Shown piece by piece: positions 63,401-64,000 of a stretch of 64,000 nt of DNA. Position numbers and translations under genes: made by a program. The stretch lies in NCBI GenBank assembly GCA_051294375.1, contig CM119268.1:981218-1045217 (forward strand), in the 5' to 3' direction. The stretch's first letter is position 1; every line of letters begins with the position of its first letter. The notes below the pieces were generated by a model, which was given only the letters and a program-made list of their open reading frames with translations, was not told the DNA's origin and did not search any database. Source of the DNA: Paraspadella gotoi (lineage: Eukaryota; Chaetognatha).

Positions 63401-64000
63401 CGGCGCCCTCATACGTCACCAGATGCTTGCTCGTCAAAAACGTCAAATCGAAGGAGGAACGTAAAGTGTGGCATCTCCAACTCACCGAATGGCCCGACCA
63501 TGGATGCCCAGAGGATGTTCATAGTTTTTTGGGTAGGCTTACTTTAAATGTTAATATAATTGTGAATTTAATTATACTTAATTTGTCCTGCGTTTTATTT
63601 TCGCAGCCTACATCGAAGAGCTGGAGTCCATCCGTCGACACGTGGCGTCCGAGGCGCAGACGACGAAATCCCGCCAATCAGCGACGAGATCAAATTCCAA
63701 CCAATCGGAGAAGAGATCGACGCTAACTGCCGGCGCTTCGCTGTTCGGCGGGAGGGGATCGTCCGGAAGCCGCAAGTCCGACCCAATAAGTAAGTTACTA
63801 CTTCGACTGGTTTGATTAACACATTGTAATTAAAAGAATACGATTGATTAAAAATCATATTTAACTTGTTTTGGCTGTGCAGGTCCTCCGAAATCACCCA
63901 CGCAATCCGCCGACGCTCCGCCGCCGCCGACGCTTGTCCACTGCACCGCCGGCGTCGGCAGAACCGGCGTACTCATCCTCACCGAAGTCATGATGGCCTG
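25966..64000 (+). CDS. PTPN14/PTPN21 (Pez): FERM-domain protein tyrosine phosphatase (PTPN14/PTPN21/Pez family), 34 traced exons, partial at both ends
   Basis: Non-receptor tyrosine phosphatase with an N-terminal FERM domain, a long linker and a C-terminal PTP domain. In known animals this family sits at junctions and in the cytoplasm and restrains the Hippo effector YAP. The traced exons read FERM lobe F2 end, F3 ([22 protein letters not shown]), Q/P/S-rich linker with PPPY, then [42 protein letters not shown] and [10 protein letters not shown]. All four PTP blocks match the PTPN14/21 type. Splice phases agree at every junction except three, each explained by a single homopolymer base. About 6,050 coding nt (about 2,015 codons) are visible, against 1,187 residues for human PTPN14; the excess is in the linker. 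The start codon, FERM F1 and the end of the PTP domain are not seen. Confidence 0.93.
26590..26800. other. Assembly gap (211 N)
   Basis: Run of N inside the 7-kb phosphatase intron. Confidence 0.99.
27563..27808. other. Assembly gap (246 N)
   Basis: Run of N inside the same intron. Confidence 0.99.
28000..28330 (+). repeat. Purine-rich low-complexity stretch
   Basis: GGAAATTAAA and AAAGAGAAAGAG blocks. Intronic; no coding signal. Confidence 0.8.
28540..30170. other. Intron sequence, no gene seen
   Basis: Contains CT runs (28.86-28.9 kb), (CCG)n (28.96-29.0 kb) and TTTCTTCA repeats (29.55-29.65 kb). No supported exon. Confidence 0.6.
30173..30326 (+). repeat. 77-bp tandem duplication
   Basis: Two almost identical copies carrying AAACATTGGTAGGGCAGGGT and CTGTGTGAAGTTACTCCGTC. 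Confidence 0.95.
31010..31160 (+). repeat. 20-bp minisatellite
   Basis: Six to seven units of TTAAAATGCCCCCTACCGGA, decaying at the right end. Confidence 0.9.
31370..31775 (+). repeat. GGCCGCGATCC minisatellite
   Basis: About 17 units of 22-26 bp of the form TTCGTTCCCCGGCCGCGATC with variable T runs. It is GC-rich and gives shadow ORFs on both strands. Confidence 0.93.
31918..32260 (+). mobile_element. Interspersed element A, copy 2
   Basis: Starts with the hairpin GTTGCGCCGCGAG-TAC-TCGCGGAGCAAC, followed by CGGTCGGTCTGTC repeats, an AATTCCGATGCAGTG block, GTCATGTCATG repeats and the end GCGGCGCAACAC. The 5' GTTGCGCCGC and 3' GCGGCGCAAC are inverted repeats. No ORF. Confidence 0.85.
33053..33196 (+). 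CDS. PTPN14/PTPN21 (Pez): PTPN14/21 exon 1 (FERM F2)
   Basis: Acceptor TTTTTACAG, donor GGGTGAGT, phase 1 in and out. It encodes [19 protein letters not shown] and [20 protein letters not shown], continuing F2 directly after exon a, as in PTPN14 where VQADFGDxD follows. Preceded by a 7-kb intron. Confidence 0.9.
33440..33855 (+). repeat. CTCTCTCCCCC pyrimidine tract
   Basis: About 400 bp of CT/C-run repeats on the + strand in the intron between exons 1 and 2. ORFs are compositional. Confidence 0.95.
34075..34165 (+). CDS. PTPN14/PTPN21 (Pez): PTPN14/21 exon 2 (FERM F2/F3 junction)
   Basis: Acceptor TTTTTTCAG, donor CCGGTGAGG. It encodes [20 protein letters not shown] followed by [11 protein letters not shown]. 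The E-x3-Y-x6-M-x2-YG spacing is the family's start of F3. It ends in phase 2, which does not fit the frame of exon 3 by one base. Confidence 0.9.
34264..34346 (+). CDS. PTPN14/PTPN21 (Pez): PTPN14/21 exon 3 (FERM F3), one-base frame discrepancy at its start
   Basis: It encodes [20 protein letters not shown] then GQPPTWYK, the F3 strands. The exon is 83 nt, but 84 are needed to join the phase 2 exon before it and the phase 2 exon after it. The acceptor reads GCAG|GATGG; one more G would restore the frame. Most likely a lost homopolymer base in the assembly. Confidence 0.85.
34562..34622 (+). CDS. PTPN14/PTPN21 (Pez): PTPN14/21 exon 4 (FERM F3)
   Basis: Encodes [20 protein letters not shown] plus Q, matching the family block (R/K)WxDIxNxSHNK. 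Donor CAG|GTAAAA, phase 2 in, phase 0 out. The acceptor TATACTTAAG has a weak pyrimidine tract. Confidence 0.92.
34687..34832 (+). CDS. PTPN14/PTPN21 (Pez): PTPN14/21 exon 5 (FERM F3 with insertion)
   Basis: The exon starts with a low-complexity S/T insertion ([15 protein letters not shown], then seven T) and resumes the conserved FERM end [20 protein letters not shown]. About 25 residues are inserted between two F3 strands compared with human PTPN14. Phase 0 in, phase 2 out; donor CATAG|GTCCTT. Confidence 0.9.
34999..35088 (+). CDS. PTPN14/PTPN21 (Pez): PTPN14/21 exon 6 (end of FERM)
   Basis: Encodes [20 protein letters not shown] and [11 protein letters not shown], closing the FERM domain and entering the acidic linker. 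Phase 2 in and out; acceptor GATTGTCAG, donor CTCAG|GTTTGA. Confidence 0.85.
35235..35271 (+). CDS. PTPN14/PTPN21 (Pez): PTPN14/21 exon 7 (linker)
   Basis: Short exon encoding [13 protein letters not shown]. Acceptor GTTTTGCAG, donor CAA|GTGAGT, phase 2 to 0. The intron that follows (35,272-38,032) contains the antisense lipocalin gene, whose stop codon lies only 149 bp away. Confidence 0.8.
35421..35529 (-). CDS. Lipocalin exon 5 (C-terminus)
   Basis: Encodes [20 protein letters not shown] and [15 protein letters not shown], then stop TGA (35,421-35,423). The terminal cysteine matches the ApoD C-terminal disulfide cysteine. Acceptor CCGATTCTACAG. The intron before it is almost filled by element A copy 3. 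Confidence 0.9.
35421..37024 (-). CDS. Apolipoprotein-D-like lipocalin, complete five-exon gene nested antisense in the phosphatase intron
   Basis: Secreted beta-barrel carrier of small hydrophobic ligands. Five exons join in phase to a 197-residue protein with start and stop. Residues 1-23 are a signal peptide (Lys2, then a phenylalanine/leucine-rich core). The lipocalin signatures are FNGRW at 45-49 (G-x-W), MTDYES at 133-138 (TDY) and WIASR at 158-162. Cys31, Cys67, Cys145 and Cys196 fall at the four cysteines that form the two ApoD disulfides. The C-terminal helix [17 protein letters not shown] also matches. Human ApoD has 189 residues. Trp49 is followed by Pro instead of the usual Tyr. 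A TTTAAT on the + strand at 35,288-35,293 gives an ATTAAA poly(A) signal for this strand. Which lipocalin subfamily it belongs to is an inference; the fold assignment is firm. Confidence 0.9.
35562..35990 (+). mobile_element. Interspersed element A, copy 3, inside a lipocalin intron
   Basis: Hairpin GTTGCGCCGCGAGTACTCGC, GGTCGGTCGGTATGTCTGTC, TGACGAATTCCGATGCAATG. It occupies most of the 520-bp lipocalin intron 4 and is also within a phosphatase intron. Confidence 0.8.
36050..36220 (-). CDS. Lipocalin exon 4 (TDY and R motifs)
   Basis: Encodes [40 protein letters not shown] and [16 protein letters not shown]. This aligns with the ApoD ATDYENYALVYSC and WILAR blocks. Acceptor ACCGAAG, donor CGAG|GTCAGG, phase 2 to 2. 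Confidence 0.9.
36341..36441 (-). CDS. Lipocalin exon 3
   Basis: Encodes [19 protein letters not shown] then [14 protein letters not shown]. Acceptor AATCTCAG, donor GGAAC|GTAAGT, phase 0 to 2. Middle strands of the barrel. Confidence 0.85.
36550..36631 (-). CDS. Lipocalin exon 2 (G-x-W motif)
   Basis: Encodes [20 protein letters not shown] and GRCSAVA, the lipocalin first strand and the NGRC block. Acceptor GCGCCCAAG, donor TTGCG|GTGAGG, phase 2 to 0. A truncated element B copy lies in the intron before it. Confidence 0.88.
36684..36800 (-). repeat. Interspersed element B, copy 4 (shortened)
   Basis: TTTAATAAATAAGCTATCTT, CATCACTCTTACAAGATAAT and GACTCTCTCACAGTCTCGTT. The middle is deleted. 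It lies in lipocalin intron 1. Confidence 0.75.
36894..37024 (-). CDS. Lipocalin exon 1 (signal peptide)
   Basis: The ATG is the reverse complement of CAT at 37,022-37,024. It encodes [18 protein letters not shown], a hydrophobic leader, then [15 protein letters not shown]. The N-terminal cysteine and the following P mirror the CPxPPV start of mature ApoD. Donor GAAAG|GTTCAC (weak), phase 2. No better in-frame start lies upstream. Confidence 0.85.
37340..37680 (+). mobile_element. Interspersed element A, copy 4
   Basis: Degenerate hairpin GTTGCGCCGGAAGTACTCGC, then CGGTCGGTCTG, GATTACGATGCAGTTGCG, the GTCATGTCATGTCAC run and a GCGGCCGAACACATTGGATG end. Confidence 0.8.
38033..38078 (+). CDS. 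PTPN14/PTPN21 (Pez): PTPN14/21 exon 8 (linker)
   Basis: Encodes [15 protein letters not shown], phase 0 to 1. Strong acceptor TTTGTTTTTCAG and donor TTG|GTAAGT. First exon after the nested gene. Confidence 0.75.
39408..39417. other. Short gap (10 N) in a GTC repeat
   Basis: Ten N inside a GTCGTC tract. Confidence 0.99.
41448..41457. other. Short gap (10 N) in an AAATTAA repeat
   Basis: Ten N inside A-rich low complexity. Confidence 0.99.
42008..42280 (+). CDS. PTPN14/PTPN21 (Pez): PTPN14/21 exon 9 (linker, Gly-rich), splice sites weak
   Basis: Open for 273 nt with GC-rich codons like the neighbouring exons: [36 protein letters not shown], then about ten glycines. The phase (1 to 1) fits exons 8 and 10 exactly. 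The acceptor follows a purine-rich stretch (AAAAACAAG) and the donor is GAAG|GTTTTT, so the exact ends are uncertain. The opposite strand is also open because of composition. Confidence 0.55.
43085..43255 (+). repeat. Degenerate CCTAA-type repeat
   Basis: About 26-bp units of AATCCTAATCCCCAACCTTC with CCCTAACCC/CCCTAA segments, resembling degenerate interstitial telomeric sequence. Confidence 0.8.
43396..43674 (+). CDS. PTPN14/PTPN21 (Pez): PTPN14/21 exon 10 (linker, Q/P-rich)
   Basis: Encodes [20 protein letters not shown], a run of PPQQ-type repeats and a polyglutamine block. Acceptor TTTCCTCAAG, donor ACCG|GTGAGT, phase 1 to 1. This is intrinsically disordered linker sequence. Confidence 0.8.
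43715..43925 (+). repeat. CTCCTTTTTCCTTTT pyrimidine tract
   Basis: About 200 bp of 12-15 bp CCTTTTCTCCTTTT units in the intron after exon 10. Confidence 0.93.
44080..44166 (+). repeat. 10-bp tandem repeat (TTATATTAAA)n
   Basis: Eight near-perfect units. Confidence 0.95.
44624..44818 (+). CDS. PTPN14/PTPN21 (Pez): PTPN14/21 exon 11 (linker), internal one-base frameshift
   Basis: Acceptor CACATCCCAG, donor CTCAG|GTGAAC. The entry frame reads [20 protein letters not shown] and meets a stop at about 44,710. The frame that leaves the exon reads [20 protein letters not shown] and onward to the donor. The switch falls at CCCCCGAGGGGG near 44,690-44,700; one base too many in either homopolymer explains it. 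Confidence 0.75.
45488..45535 (+). CDS. PTPN14/PTPN21 (Pez): PTPN14/21 exon 12 (linker, poly-Q)
   Basis: Encodes AHIGSSL then six Q and HQQ; 48 nt, phase 0 to 0. Acceptor CTCTGGCAG and donor ACAG|GTGAGT. Confidence 0.75.
45580..45912 (+). repeat. CT-rich microsatellite block
   Basis: CTCTCTTTCTTCTTC mosaic. A 60-bp piece with TCTTCCCGACTCAAACTCTT is duplicated at 45.83 and 45.91 kb. Confidence 0.92.
46690..46850 (+). mobile_element. SINE-like element, second type
   Basis: GCCATTGGTGCAGGAGGCAA, ATTCGCCTGCCAACCCGGTG and a GATCCAAAGCTCAGTGACTG end. It looks like a decayed tRNA-related SINE; box motifs are only approximate. Confidence 0.35.
46880..47520. other. AT-rich intron, nothing seen
   Basis: AT-rich sequence with a short TGTATGTATG run at 46.95 kb. 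Confidence 0.6.
47520..47610 (-). repeat. Interspersed element B, copy 5 (internally deleted)
   Basis: TTGGTACAACCAATACAAAA, TTTAATAAATAAGCTA and GGTCCCTGCAAGCTTT with the central part missing. Confidence 0.65.
47802..47919 (+). CDS. PTPN14/PTPN21 (Pez): PTPN14/21 exon 13 (linker)
   Basis: Encodes [20 protein letters not shown] and [19 protein letters not shown]. Acceptor GGCTCTAG, donor TTAGCA|GTGAGT, phase 0 in and 1 out. The entry phase matches exon 12. The longer ORF in another frame here is a shadow. Confidence 0.65.
48365..48605 (+). repeat. About 70-bp diverged tandem repeat
   Basis: Three to four units containing TTGTCATTGAGCTTCTCTTT and CATGTCATTG. Intronic. Confidence 0.7.
50154..50233 (+). 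CDS. PTPN14/PTPN21 (Pez): PTPN14/21 exon 14 (linker), tentative
   Basis: Exons 13 (out phase 1) and 15 (in phase 0) need an exon of length 2 modulo 3 between them. This 80-nt stretch fits: it encodes [20 protein letters not shown] then GRFVKEI and ends at a good donor ATT|GTGAGA. The acceptor CCTAAAAG is weak, with its pyrimidine run about 25 bases upstream. Confidence 0.4.
50402..50605 (+). repeat. Two (CT)n microsatellites
   Basis: CT runs at 50,402-50,465 and 50,550-50,605, in the intron after tentative exon 14. Confidence 0.95.
51025..51172 (+). CDS. PTPN14/PTPN21 (Pez): PTPN14/21 exon 15 (linker, S/Q-rich)
   Basis: Acceptor AACTTTCAG, donor CAAG|GTGATA. Phase 0 to 1 encodes [17 protein letters not shown], six Q, and [12 protein letters not shown]. 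The chosen frame joins exon 16 without a break. Confidence 0.75.
51235..53100. other. Phosphatase intron with GA/CT runs, AT-rich
   Basis: (CT)n at 51.24 kb, (GA)n at 51.44, 51.65 and 51.78 kb, and an AT-rich 52.1-52.97 kb part. No other gene seen. Confidence 0.6.
53120..53324 (+). CDS. PTPN14/PTPN21 (Pez): PTPN14/21 exon 16 (linker, Q-rich)
   Basis: Encodes [20 protein letters not shown], then two copies of a [10 protein letters not shown] repeat, and [16 protein letters not shown]. Acceptor CTCCCTCCCAG, donor ACAG|GTAGGT, phase 1 to 2. Confidence 0.82.
53927..53989 (+). CDS. PTPN14/PTPN21 (Pez): PTPN14/21 exon 17 (linker, PDYE motif)
   Basis: Encodes [21 protein letters not shown]. The P-x-PDYE-x-V pattern just after an EYR block is a conserved spot in the vertebrate PTPN14/21 linker. 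Acceptor TTCGTTTAG, donor CGAG|GTTAGC, phase 2 to 2. Confidence 0.8.
54045..54054. other. Short gap (10 N) after a (GA)n run
   Basis: Ten N at the end of a GAGAGA run. Confidence 0.99.
54640..55284 (+). repeat. 30-bp minisatellite made of a splice acceptor and exon start
   Basis: About 22 units of TTTTTATTTTCTCAAG followed by GTCATCCCATATCA, 28-32 bp each. The last unit is the real acceptor and first bases of phosphatase exon 18. Two frames stay open over most of the array (for example [10 protein letters not shown] per unit). Confidence 0.95.
55270..55340 (+). CDS. PTPN14/PTPN21 (Pez): PTPN14/21 exon 18 (linker), acceptor inside a minisatellite
   Basis: Encodes [20 protein letters not shown] and VVS; phase 2 in and 1 out, fitting exons 17 and 19. 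Its acceptor TTTTCTCAAG and its first 14 bases (GTCATCCCATATCA) are the last unit of the tandem repeat to its left, so about 20 near-identical decoy acceptors precede it. Donor TCGG|GTGAGA. Confidence 0.72.
55626..55880 (+). repeat. 17-bp tandem repeat
   Basis: About 15 units of AAATTGCAAAGGCGATT. GCGATT and GCAATT versions alternate in the central part, which suggests a 34-bp higher-order unit. It lies in the intron after exon 18. Confidence 0.95.
56248..56584 (+). CDS. PTPN14/PTPN21 (Pez): PTPN14/21 exon 19 (linker)
   Basis: Encodes [20 protein letters not shown] onward, with three copies of a STNQLHQP repeat. Acceptor TTTAATCAG, donor ATCAG|GTTAAT, phase 1 to 2. Confidence 0.85.
56655..56828 (+). 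CDS. PTPN14/PTPN21 (Pez): PTPN14/21 exon 20 (linker, PPPY motif)
   Basis: Encodes [20 protein letters not shown] onward. PPPY is a WW-domain ligand of the PPxY type that PTPN14 uses to bind YAP. Acceptor TTTATTCCAG, donor ACGG|GTGAGG, phase 2 to 2. Confidence 0.87.
56940..57175 (+). CDS. PTPN14/PTPN21 (Pez): PTPN14/21 exon 21 (linker)
   Basis: Encodes [20 protein letters not shown] onward to TLPDLQSQ, rich in A, G and P. Acceptor TTTCTCCCTCAG, donor CAAG|GTAAAA, phase 2 to 1. Confidence 0.85.
57225..57470 (-). mobile_element. tRNA-derived SINE body, copy 3
   Basis: The reverse complement carries GGCGTCACTGAGGGTCGGAA, matching GGTCACTGAGGGTCCGCAGC of copy 1 at 5.9 kb. It lies in the intron between exons 21 and 22. 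Confidence 0.45.
57580..57700 (-). repeat. Interspersed element B, copy 6
   Basis: GGTTTAAGACCTCCATCACT, CATACAAGATAATGACATAG and GACTCTTTCACAGACTCGTT. Confidence 0.75.
57759..58141 (+). CDS. PTPN14/PTPN21 (Pez): PTPN14/21 exon 22 (linker)
   Basis: Encodes [17 protein letters not shown] onward and contains [12 protein letters not shown], resembling the S-x-S-x-PDL block of the vertebrate linker. It ends KSVTRLT; donor GACG|GTAAGA, phase 1 to 0. Confidence 0.87.
58311..59022 (+). CDS. PTPN14/PTPN21 (Pez): PTPN14/21 exon 23 (linker, 712 nt)
   Basis: Largest exon, fully open from [19 protein letters not shown] to [10 protein letters not shown]. It contains IYDTP, a possible tyrosine phosphorylation site, and acidic stretches such as [10 protein letters not shown]. 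Acceptor CCTTTCCAG, donor CCCG|GTGAGT, phase 0 to 1. The exit phase does not fit exon 24 by one base. Confidence 0.87.
59392..59747 (+). CDS. PTPN14/PTPN21 (Pez): PTPN14/21 exon 24 (linker), one-base frame discrepancy at its start
   Basis: The coding frame reads [35 protein letters not shown] and later an S-run to LNQLQAVL. It needs entry phase 2, but exon 23 leaves in phase 1. The exon begins CAG|CCCGTC; a fourth C would restore the frame. The frame that formally joins exon 23 is open but arginine-rich and atypical. Donor TTGA|GTAAGT. Confidence 0.82.
59964..60311 (+). CDS. PTPN14/PTPN21 (Pez): PTPN14/21 exon 25 (linker)
   Basis: Encodes [18 protein letters not shown] onward, with [18 protein letters not shown] in the middle and [17 protein letters not shown] at the end. 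Acceptor CTCTCCGCCAG, donor ACGG|GTAGGG, phase 1 to 1. Confidence 0.85.
60375..60535 (-). mobile_element. tRNA-derived SINE, copy 4
   Basis: The reverse complement has TTACCTTGGACAGCAAAC (A-box region as in copy 2) and GTTCCGGCTTTAATCCC (decayed B-box), then a body with GGTGCCGGTATGAGCACGCC. It starts about 60 bases after exon 25. Confidence 0.5.
60715..60922 (+). CDS. PTPN14/PTPN21 (Pez): PTPN14/21 exon 26 (linker, poly-E)
   Basis: Encodes [20 protein letters not shown] onward and ends in an acidic run of about nine E before NGKSYR. Acceptor CTTTATCCAG, donor ACAG|GTGAGT, phase 1 to 2. Element A copy 5 lies in the next intron. Confidence 0.87.
60957..61295 (+). mobile_element. Interspersed element A, copy 5 (full-length reference)
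   Basis: GTTGCGCCGCGAGTACTCGC hairpin start, CTGCTAGCGCCGCCTTCAGG, GTCATGTCATGTCATGTCC run, and GCGGCGCAACACATCGGATG end. About 340 bp, no ORF, inside the intron between exons 26 and 27. Confidence 0.85.
61658..61802 (+). CDS. PTPN14/PTPN21 (Pez): PTPN14/21 exon 27 (entry to PTP domain)
   Basis: Encodes [20 protein letters not shown] and ends [10 protein letters not shown]. (L/M)K(I/M)AAMNGLAL is the diagnostic block just before the catalytic domain of PTPN14/21. Phase 2 to 0; donor ACAG|GTGAGC. Confidence 0.92.
62250..62438 (+). CDS. PTPN14/PTPN21 (Pez): PTPN14/21 exon 28 (PTP, pTyr loop)
   Basis: Encodes [19 protein letters not shown], then [19 protein letters not shown], then [12 protein letters not shown]. 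The pTyr recognition loop reads NRF where classical PTPs have NRY. Acceptor GCACCCCAG, donor CAA|GTAACG, phase 0 to 0. Confidence 0.93.
62733..62869 (+). CDS. PTPN14/PTPN21 (Pez): PTPN14/21 exon 29 (PTP)
   Basis: Encodes [20 protein letters not shown] and [20 protein letters not shown], the YIAxQxP and W-x2-(I/V)WE blocks of PTP domains. Acceptor TTAAATTCAG, donor AGAG|GTAAAG, phase 0 to 2. Confidence 0.93.
63190..63304 (+). CDS. PTPN14/PTPN21 (Pez): PTPN14/21 exon 30 (PTP, divergent)
   Basis: Encodes [19 protein letters not shown] then [20 protein letters not shown]. The usual K-x3-YWP block is replaced by a short insertion and FPYFP. Acceptor CCGTCCGCAG, donor GAA|GTAAGT, phase 2 to 0. Confidence 0.9.
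63373..63532 (+). CDS. PTPN14/PTPN21 (Pez): PTPN14/21 exon 31 (PTP, WPD loop)
   Basis: Encodes [20 protein letters not shown] onward and [20 protein letters not shown]. The WPD-loop general acid aspartate is present. Acceptor TTTCCCACAG, donor TTGG|GTAGGC, phase 0 to 1. Confidence 0.94.
63607..63789 (+). CDS. PTPN14/PTPN21 (Pez): PTPN14/21 exon 32 (PTP, Ser-rich insertion)
   Basis: Encodes [20 protein letters not shown], the normal helix after the WPD loop, then about 40 Ser/Arg/Gly-rich residues ([27 protein letters not shown]) not present in the human proteins. Acceptor TTTTCGCAG, donor ATAA|GTAAGT, phase 1 to 1. Confidence 0.9.
63883..64000 (+). CDS. PTPN14/PTPN21 (Pez): PTPN14/21 exon 33 (PTP catalytic loop), cut by window edge
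   Basis: Encodes [19 protein letters not shown] then [20 protein letters not shown]. The catalytic cysteine codon is TGC at 63,942-63,944, and the P-loop arginine is present. Ser is replaced by Thr after the cysteine compared with human HCSAGVGRTG. The exon runs off the window. Confidence 0.95.

Overview
This is an intron-rich window from an animal genome, most likely an invertebrate; the species cannot be named from the sequence. The evidence is a multi-exon receptor-less tyrosine phosphatase of the animal PTPN14/PTPN21 (Pez) family, a secreted apolipoprotein-D-like lipocalin, tRNA-derived SINEs and GT-AG introns throughout. CpG is not depleted, exons are GC-rich and introns are AT-rich. The window is a draft scaffold with nine runs of N.

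Positions 1-25.7 kb are mostly accessory DNA: a 2.1-kb homopyrimidine tract, many CT/GA microsatellites, several minisatellites (33, 39, 16 and 12 bp units), tRNA-derived SINEs and copies of two other interspersed repeats. Only weak, isolated candidate exons were found there. The 18.4-23.4 kb part is the same locus twice, on either side of a 100-N gap. The second copy is full of one-base insertions and looks like an assembly artefact.

Positions 25,966 to the right edge hold one large plus-strand gene, the FERM-PTP phosphatase. I traced 34 exons by translation, splice sites and intron phase. They cover the end of FERM lobe F2 and all of F3, a very long Q/P/S-rich linker of about 1,440 codons with a PPPY motif, and the PTP domain as far as the catalytic [10 protein letters not shown] loop, where the window ends. 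The 5' end (FERM lobe F1 and the start codon) was not found; part of one FERM exon lies in the 25,701-25,965 gap. Three one-base homopolymer discrepancies break the reading frame and look like sequence errors.

A complete five-exon lipocalin gene of 197 residues lies on the opposite strand at 35,421-37,024, inside the phosphatase intron 35,272-38,032. It has a signal peptide, the lipocalin signature positions and the four cysteines of the ApoD disulfides. Its stop codon is 149 bp from a phosphatase exon on the other strand, so the two transcripts may overlap. Another notable structure is a roughly 30-bp minisatellite (54.64-55.28 kb) of about 22 units that repeats the splice acceptor and first exon bases of one phosphatase exon.
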